Source: Takakia lepidozioides (Eukaryota; Streptophyta; Takakiopsida; Takakiales; Takakiaceae). From it: a DNA stretch of 64,000 nt. Under the pieces are notes generated by a model. That model was not told the DNA's origin and ran no database searches. It worked only from the letters and a program-made list of their open reading frames with translations. Every line of letters begins with the position of its first letter. The stretch's first letter is position 1. The stretch covers positions 53,446,001 through 53,510,000 of the forward strand of contig CM060733.1 of NCBI GenBank assembly GCA_030704615.1, written 5' to 3'. Below, in pieces: positions 56,640-64,000 of the stretch. The position numbers and the translations under genes were made by a program.

Positions 56640-59024
56640 GTCAACCCTACAAAACCAATTTCTCATCACTAATCACATACCTTGAACTGCCTGTGAACGA
56701 ACCAAAGCTTCTCCTCATCTCTGTTTTTGTCAAAGTCAATCCAAACCACCACAGATCCACCCAACGAGCTAACTTACAAAATTCAATATGCATCTCAGGG
56801 CCGAGTCTGATGAGAGGGAAAAACAGGCTGAAATAGGTCGAAAAGCTTGTGTCTGTAGTCAGGTAATGGTGGATTGGTCTGTGAGAACCACCACGGTGCA
56901 GCAGAGCAGGCAGAGATTGAAAACCATGCACCTCTTTGCCCTTTTCCAGGGCTGCCAGGCTTGCACATGCATTGCAAATGCACACAAACGTGATGTGGTT
57001 GGGCTTCACCCCTTCCCCCATCATTTGATCATAGGTCTCCAAAGCCACCAACCCATGTCCCTGCTGTGCATACCCTGCAAGCATCGCGTGCCAGGACACA
57101 ACATCTTGTTCAGCCATAGTGTTGAAAACTCCCTTCGCATCCTTGGCGTGAATCCACTTTGGATAATGTGAATGTGCACCTGCTTTCTAGCTTCCAGACC
57201 TTTGATCTTGATGCACTTAAGCAAGAGACAGACAAACGTATCTAAATCTGCTGAAATGCCTCCCACATTTGGCAGACATGTCCACGAGCGTATTGTTCAG
57301 AATGACATCTGGTACAATTTTTCCAGGGCTGCCAGACTTGCAAACGCACAGATGTGATGTGGTCGGGCTTCACCCCTTCCACCATCATTTGTTCATAGGT
57401 CTCCAAAGCCTCCATCCCGCACCCCTGCTGTGCATACCCTGCAAGCATCGCGTTCCACGACACCACATTTCATTCAGCCATATTGTTGAACACTACCTTC
57501 GCATCCTCGATGCTCCCACATTTGGCATACATGTCCACGAGGGCATTGTTCAGAATGACATCAGGTACAATTCCAGCCCTGACAATGTCGCCATGGGCCT
57601 CTTTGCCATTTTCCAGAGCTGCCAGGCTTGCACATGCATTGCAAACGCACACAAAAGTGATGTGGTTGGGCTTCACCCCTTCCCCCATCATTTGCTCATA
57701 GGTCTCCAAAGCCTCCACCCCACGTCCCTGCTGTGCATACCCTGCAAGCAGCGCGCTCCACGACACCACATCTCATTTAGCCTGCATATTGTTGTTCAAA
57801 ACTGCCTTTGCATCCTTAATGCACCCACATTTGGCATACATGTCCACCAAGGCAGTATTCAGAATGACATCTGGTACAATTCCAGCTTTGACGATGCAAC
57901 CATGGACCTCTTTGCCCTTTTCCAGGGCTGCCAGGCTTGCACATGCATTGCAATCACACACAAACATGATGTGTTTGGGCCACCCCTTCCCCATCATTTG
58001 ATCATAGGTCTCCAAAGCCACCATCCCACGTCCCTGCTGTGCATACCCTGCAAGCATCGCGTGCCACGACACAAAACTCCCTTCGCATCTGGTACAATTG
58101 CAGCTTTCGCGATGCAACCATGGGCCTCTTTGCCCTTTTCCAGGGCTGCCAGGCTTGCACACGCATTGCAAACGCAAACAAACGTGATGTGGTTGGGCTC
58201 CACCCCTTCCCACATCATTTGATCATAGGTCTCCGAGCCACCATCCCACGTCCCTGCAAGCATCGCGTGCCACGACACCACATCTTGTTCAGCCATAGCG
58301 TTGAAAACTCCCTTCGCATCCTCAATGCACCCACATTTGGCATACATGTCCACCAGGGCAGTGTTCAGAATGCTTTGACGATGTCACCATGGACCTCTTT
58401 TCCCCTTTTCCAGAGCTCCCAGGCTTGCACACGCATTGCAATCACAAACAGATGTGATGTGGTTGGGCTTCACCCCTTCGTGCAGCATTTGCTCATAGGT
58501 CTCCAAAGCATTTCTACCACACCCATGCTTGGTAAATCCTGCCAACATTATATTCCACGTGATCAAAGATCGATCGTTGAGGCATTCGGTTGAACACTTG
58601 GTGAGCATCCATGATGCTCCCGCACTTAACACATACATGTTGACAAGGGTGTTAAGGAGAAAAACACTTGGCGTGAATCCACTTTGGATAATGTGAGTGT
58701 GCACCTGCTTTCCAGCTTCCAGACCTTTCATCTTGATGCACTTAAGCAAGAGACAGACAAACGTATCTGAATCTGTTGGAATGCCTCCGACATTTGGCAT
58801 ACATGTCCATGAGGGTATTGTTCAGAATGACATCTGGTACAATTCCAGCTTTCCCAATGCAACCATGCACCTCTTTGCCCTTTTCCAGGGCTGCCAGGCT
58901 TGCACATGCAAACAAACGTTATGTGGTTGGGCACGGGCGTCGCGTACACCACACCTTTTCCAGAGATCCCAGGCTTGCACACGCATTGCAGACACAAACA
59001 AATGTTGAGCTTTTTTCTCCTCAT
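56640..59024 (-). pseudogene. Two tandem, broken PPR copies sharing an N-terminus
   Basis: The peptide TFVCLLLKCIK(M/I)KGLEA(G/R)KQVH, followed by HIIQSGFTP, starts near 58770 and again near 57225, so two copies lie head to tail about 1.5 kb apart. Repeats between them include [60 protein letters not shown] and [17 protein letters not shown]. Many frame changes and lost segments mark both copies as pseudogenes. Repeats inside copy one are themselves nearly identical at DNA level. Confidence 0.8.
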
Positions 59025-59610
59025 CTCTGCTATCTGTTTTTGTCAAAGTCATTCCAAACTACCACAGATCCACCCAACGAGCTAACTTACAGAATTCAAT
59101 ATGCATCTCAGGCCGAATCTGATGAGAGGGAAAAACAGGCTGAAATAGGTCGAAGAAGAAGGTGCCTTCACCACATTGTCCTTGACAATTCAGTATGCAT
59201 CTCAGGGCAGAGTCTGATGAGAGGGCAAAACAGGCTGAAATAGGTCGAAGAAGAAGGTGCCCTCACCACATTGGCCTTGACCTATGCGAATTGCGTCTGC
59301 TACTCTCTGTCATCTAACAGGCATTCAACTTTTTGCCTCGGTTGTCCCACCATTGACTGGGGTCAGAATTCAACATGGAAATTTAGGGCTGATCATGAAT
59401 ATATCCTCAGCCTTGCTGCTAGCAGCTGACACTGACGTCGTGAAATTCTTCCAACAAACACCCCAACCCTACTTATTACAGTAGCACCCAACGAGCTAAC
59501 TTACAGAATTCGATATGCATCTCAGGGCCGAGTCTGATGAGAGGGCAAAACAGGCTGAAATAGGTCGAAGAAGCATGTGCCCTCACCACATTGTCCTTGA
59601 CATTGTGCCA
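56720..59610 (+). repeat. Dispersed 90-bp repeat (atgcatctcagggc…ctgaaataggtcg), four copies
   Basis: Copies start near 56788, 59100, 59192 and 59515 and share 'atgcatctcagg', 'tctgatgagaggg.aaaacag' and 'gctgaaataggtcgaa'. Three are followed by 'ggtgcc/tgtgcc…caccacattg.ccttgac'. Two also share an upstream stretch (gtttttgtcaaagtca…cacccaacgagctaacttac). A further matched pair, 'gtgagaaccaccacggtgca', occurs at 56881 and 59691. They flank the PPR copies and help explain their duplication. Confidence 0.85.
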
Positions 59611-60874
59611 TGACCCATGGAGGATTTGACCGACCATCAACCCAAAAGGACCTCTTGTGTGTGCTGCTTCCGGTAATGTCGGATTGTTATGTGAGAACCA
59701 CCACGGTGCAGCTGAGCAGGCAGTGATTGAAACACGGCCTGCTAAGACCAAGCTGACTATCCCAAGAACCTTGTAAACATCAGGAAGAATACCAAATCAT
59801 GGTACTAACAGGAGCCGCCGAGAGACCACATTTGCAGGATGGACAAACTCTTCACATCGTACATTAAGCAAAAGCCACACCTTGCGATTGCGGTTGTCCC
59901 ACCATTGTGCAAATTCCTGTGAGAGCTCCTGCGATGTACTCATAATCTGCAAATGGAAATGTCTCCATCTGCGATCGGACGAGGGGGCATCATCCTCCCT
60001 TCCCCGCGCACATTTCTCCCGGGTTTTTTTTTTTCCCGTTATTTTTGGGCAGTCCGGGTAGATAGACGACGTACGAAACGTGGCGACGACGATGACGTGG
60101 CACTATGGCACCCTATTCCTACTCTACGCTAAACTAGCTCTCGACCTTCGGTCGTAGTTAGAATTTCATTATATCTCACAAATGCACAATCAATATGGAT
60201 TAGAATCCACCCATCTTTACATTGCCGATAAGCTCTTTTTTTTTTTTTTTTTTTTAAAAACCAGAACAGATAAGCTTTTGATAGAGATATTATAGAAAGA
60301 TTACACATGTATGTCTTTATCTTATCTTCAAGTTACATTTGTACGACTGCAAAGTTTGTGTTGTATAATTTTGTTAAGTTCTACATGAATAAATGTTAAT
60401 AGCCCCAGTAAACGCCATGTGGAAATAATCTATTTGACAGTTGGTGGTTAGTTTACATATTTGTCAATTTCAACTCCTTGTTTGTTGACTTTCAACTACC
60501 TTCGTGTTTTTTTTCAAATCATGCACCGCCGTGTGTAGGAGACAATGATTCATTCGGTTGCAGTGTGAGAGTATGGACTCTAAAGAGTAGGGTCACAACT
60601 TATAGCCATGGAGCTACCAGCCTTCACCTTTTGTCATCCACCGGTACAATATCCCATTTTTTCTTATTGTGTTTCAACCTATATGTACCTCTACAAGTTG
60701 TAATTAAGTAATGAAGTCAGATAACATCTGAACGAAGTGAGTACATATGTGACAACATCTAGTTTTAGATCTAGATTATAATGATACAAGAAGCGTTTGG
60801 TACAAAACCTTATTACGTGCCAACAACACTATTTCTCATACAATATTATTTTGATTGATGGTTGTGTGTGGCAG
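59611..60874. other. Spacer with inverted repeat; no gene called
   Basis: Apart from the inverted repeat at 60041-60154, this is AT-rich with a T run at 60236-60255. A possible exon (60539-60643, …gtgtag|gag to accg|gtacaa) does not keep phase with the DM10 exons and is not included. Confidence 0.4.
60041..60154 (-). repeat. Right copy of inverted repeat
   Basis: Reverse complement of 27357-27516, without the internal triplication of the cgtcgccac unit. Similarity stops at the hairpin (cgaccttcggtcg) on the outside and at cagtccgggta on the inside. It lies about 1 kb upstream of reverse-strand PPR coding. Confidence 0.85.
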
Positions 60875-63800
60875 GAGCAACCACGCCGCAAATCCCAATC
60901 TTTAAATTTCTCAGAAGATGGGTATCCCCAGGTGCGAACCATGGGAAGGATGAAAGAGGTGCTAGTCAATGATACCCAAGAAAATTACGAGAATGCTGGC
61001 GCATGCTATGCATGTGTAAAACAATCTAGCGGACCCCAACCCACTTGGTTGAAATACGACCGTCAGGCAAACTCCGACTCCTGCATGCTTATATATAGAA
61101 AAGAGGCAGTGATACATCAATTGTGTTTTCAACTTTTGCAGATTGGGGGTCTTACAAATTCATTAAGAGAAAAATAAAAAATGTGATGGGTTCCTATCAG
61201 ATATGTGTGAGAGAGAAACATGTATGCATTGATGAGAAAAACTGGACATCCACACAAGTATGATGATATCACACTCATAAAAAGGATATGGATAGTATGC
61301 AACAAAATATATATATGCATATGAAATTAAAGATTCCAGCAGAAGTAATATTTTGAATACAACCTACCATTAGGTCTACATTTTCCATTCAAATTAAGTT
61401 CAATCAATGAAATTTTATGTCCATATAGTTTTGAAATTGGTTGAAATTTCACAATTGAAAACATTTGTGGGTATATAGGTCTTGCGATTCTTCGGCTATT
61501 TTAAAGAGCAAGTTGATGAACGGATGGAGGAGAACTATCGCATTCGGAAATGTACATTGTATTACTATCTTGCCGATGGCATGATTCACATTGGGGTACT
61601 AGACTACACTATCAATATTATGCAATGAGAGATCACCACCTCCAAAGTGTATTTGCCGAAGTATAAAAAATGGTTCAATATACTATGGCAATATAACCTC
61701 AAAATATTTTCTCAACGATGAAGTGTACATCATGGATCCCTACTTAGTGATGGTATTACACGTCTAAAACCACCGATAAGGATTATCATTATTATTACTT
61801 TTATTACTTTTGAAATAATTCTTGGGGTCTCACTACTTGAAGACAGAGTAATCTTTGGTGTGATGTTGAAATGAGGTTGTCATGAGATAAAAATCATTGG
61901 TCTTACGTGTAATTGGAACCCATGCCAACTTGAAAGTTGATAATGACTGGATATATAATATTGAGCATAAAAAGAAATTGGTCTAAAATTAAGCTACGTA
62001 CCTACAATATCCAAGAAATTTGTAGACATGTATGAGCAGGGTATGTGTCTAGCAATAGATACTTATACATTGTATGGAACTTGAATGGGGATAGCATGTT
62101 TAATTGATGTTTACTTTTTATCTGAGAATTTTTTTTCACTTCAAGCGAAACTCATTAAATTGTCATGAGGATGGGTGCCCTAGAAGCTTCACAATCCTCA
62201 CTCATATCGAGCCAAAAGCCATGCTTATAAATAATCTGTGGTGGGTGGATGACCACAGGAACCAAGAGAGAAAAATAGCGGCATGCTTCAGGTACTAAAG
62301 CAACCACTTAATATGAGAATAAGTATAAATATATATTATGCATTCGGCGGAGTGTTTTGGCACCTCACATACATGAGGCACATTGTCCCTCGACGTCATT
62401 TGGGTTTCTAATGCAAACTATTGAATTTATTTTGTATCCCCATTCAATATATCTTTGGGCCATCTTTTTGGATTATTCACCAATATGAATCAACTTTGAG
62501 GACACTTGTTGATGTCTTGTCATTGAATTTAAAATGTATATACATCTCGTCATGGGCACAACTAAAAGGGGAAAAATCCAACTCAAAACCGTGTTGTTCT
62601 CTTCAATGAACAAACTTCTATGGGATTTCTTTGAAGTTGTGATTTTGAACAACAATCACACCAAGATGTAGATAACGAAGTGAATGGTGCGATTTTTATT
62701 ATTACCTCATACGTTTAAACAATATAATTTAAGTTAAATTCAAATTAGGTTCTTTATAACAACTGATATCTCATTTTCTCAACTTTTAATCAGTGTGATG
62801 GTCAGTATGTTGTTGGTTAACACATTTCTGCAATGACATGGGTACAATATTGGTATGTTGAAACAGAATTGACCTATGAGTTTATATATCATACATTAAG
62901 TATCAACATCGAAATGTGAAGTCTTCATTTAACTTAAGTCTTTGAGCTTAACTACTTGGAGAGTTTTTGGACTATTTAAATATAATATAATTATATTTAG
63001 AACATGTATGTTGTTTGATTTTGAGAAGGCAATACATTGTGCAGGGAGTATTTTTGAAGAAGCAGAGAGTACCCAATGGAAAGGGTGGGTGGATACAAGT
63101 GACAGACTTTTGCTTAGGCAAAGAGATTACTCTCTGTGGTCACACTTTCCGTATCTGCAGTTGTGATGTCTTCACTAGGGTTCTTCCCCAACCCTTTAAT
63201 TTTCACTCAAAGTTATAGACATGTTGTCAAATTTACCTTAGGATAACTTGAGTTTGAATTTCCAATTATTTTGTATTCCCGATTTAGAGAGTTTGACAAT
63301 TAGATAAAATAATAGATATACGACCGTTTCGTTTGATGTTCAATGTATATTATATGGTGAATGCAAGACCGAGACAGTTGAAGCTACCCAAAGAAGGCGA
63401 CAAGATGATAGAGAGTATTATCAACCTTTAAAAATACAAAATTAATTAAATTTATCAATGATTTTGCAATATCCAACAAAACGATAAGAGAGGCTAATGA
63501 GAGCTTTGACTAAAGTCTGAAGCTTCATAGCCAATGATGTTTTTTCCCAACTAACACCTTCCAAAAATTGATAGTAATTTGAGAACGATATAGAAAATGA
63601 CATACCTAAACTTCAAGGAAAATTTTCTTGAGAAGTTATTTCTGCTATTACCGAACAATGTTTAGTTTGTTCCCATTAGAAAGACAGAATAAATGCTCCA
63701 AACCCTTATGCTCACCACTATCAGACAAGGTCATGAGAGGATGGTTTGTTAATTTACATCCAACTTGATAAATATTTTAATTAGTACTAACACCGGATAA

Positions 63801-64000
63801 CCATTAGCTCGATGTTTATGGATTTTCAGTCTCATAAGCCACTTTTATATTAATCATGTCAAACCAAAAGTCTTATAGATTTTATTTACTCGAGTCCTCA
63901 TTGCATAGCATTCACCCACGCTGATTTTCAACGTCCACTGGAATTGTGGTACAGAGGTATTTGATGAAACAAAGGTTGCCTGTTGGAGAGGATGAAGCCA
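60875..64000 (+). CDS. DM10-domain (EFHC/Rib72-like) axonemal protein, 5' part
   Basis: Exons are 60875-61066, 61479-61595, 63045-63179 and 63955 to the window edge. Every boundary is phase 0. They encode KSQSLNFSEDGYPQVRTMGR… and …ENYENAGACYACVKQSSGPQ…, then VLRFFGYFKEQVDERMEENY with RIRKCTLYYYLADGMIHI, then GVFLKKQRVPNGKGGWIQVT with ITLCGHTFRICSCDVFTR, then RYLMKQRLPVGEDEA. VLRFxxYFKE, YRIRxxxxYYYL, KxQRVP and FRxxxCDxFTR are the successive signatures of a DM10 domain as in EFHC1/EFHC2/Rib72, microtubule inner proteins of motile flagella. Exon 60875 ends cag|gcaaac, a GC rather than GT donor. The short EPxxENSG segment expected between IHI and GVFL was not found in 61596-63044; it may be missed or deleted. 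The first exon is probably upstream. Confidence 0.8.

Noticed and set aside
27357-60154. One giant 33-kb transposon with terminal inverted repeats
   Set aside because: The repeats have no visible target duplications, the interior is a mixture of unrelated elements, and both copies relate to PPR 5' regions. It is kept only as a possibility in the findings.
60539-60643. First exon of the DM10 gene (GDNDSFGCSVRVWTLKSRV…)
   Set aside because: It ends in phase 1 while the next exon starts in phase 0, and the phase-0 reading has a stop.
62150-62296. DM10 exon containing HIEPKAMLINN as the missing EPxxENSG segment
   Set aside because: No acceptor precedes it in the right phase, and the rest (LWWVDDHRNQ) does not fit the domain.

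Overview
The window is nuclear DNA of a land plant. Pentatricopeptide-repeat (PPR) fragments with E/DYW-type tails, plant-type telomere-like CCCTAAA units, plant-type LINE and MULE remnants and GT-AG introns all point that way. At the right edge lie exons of a DM10-domain (EFHC/Rib72-type) protein, a component of flagellar doublet microtubules. Flowering plants have lost such genes, so the plant probably makes swimming sperm. With the PPR expansion and a chromovirus whose Gag resembles fungal, moss and lycophyte elements, a fern or lycophyte fits best; this is inference. A 500-base run of N (40770-41269) is a scaffold gap.

Layout. 0-9.6 kb: mostly non-coding, with tandem duplications, SINE-like copies and one clean two-exon gene (4954-6992; 193 codons) for a small conserved plant protein of unknown function. 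9.6-22.3 kb: a reverse-strand Helentron-type rolling-circle transposon (RPA-like, OTU, Myb/SANT-like repeats, DUF6570-like region, Pif1 helicase end, endonuclease). It has lost its Rep/helicase core and is split by a Ty3/gypsy chromovirus (11547-18724, 5-bp target duplication), which itself holds a solo LTR (15576-16302, 5-bp duplication). 22.3-26 kb: a LINE split by a non-autonomous element that carries a minisatellite of palindromes. 27-32 kb: a PPR-DYW pseudogene, an Ulp1-like protease remnant and G-rich repeats. 32.8-36.3 kb: a nearly complete MULE-type transposase gene with zinc finger, DDE region and SWIM finger. 37-41.3 kb, divergent from it: a broken multi-exon gene of unknown family whose introns are filled with a 20-bp palindrome. 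41.3-46.2 kb: PPR remnants, P/T-rich repeats and a gypsy integrase tail fused to a PHD finger. 46.2-50.0 kb: two tandem NIF/FCP1-like (HAD) phosphatase genes, one with an in-frame stop and one with its nucleophile replaced. 50-60 kb: retroelement debris, SINEs and reverse-strand PPR pseudogenes. 60.9-64 kb: the start of the DM10 gene.

Genes that look alive or recently alive are the 4954 gene, the DM10 gene, possibly the second NIF-like gene, and the MULE gene apart from two frameshifts. Most other coding sequence is transposon or pseudogene. The recurring unexplained theme is short palindromes: several families, each confined to one locus, sit in introns, near transposon ends and in one minisatellite. 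Three share a CGTTGACG/CGTTAACG core, and one intron copy shows a paired change in both arms.
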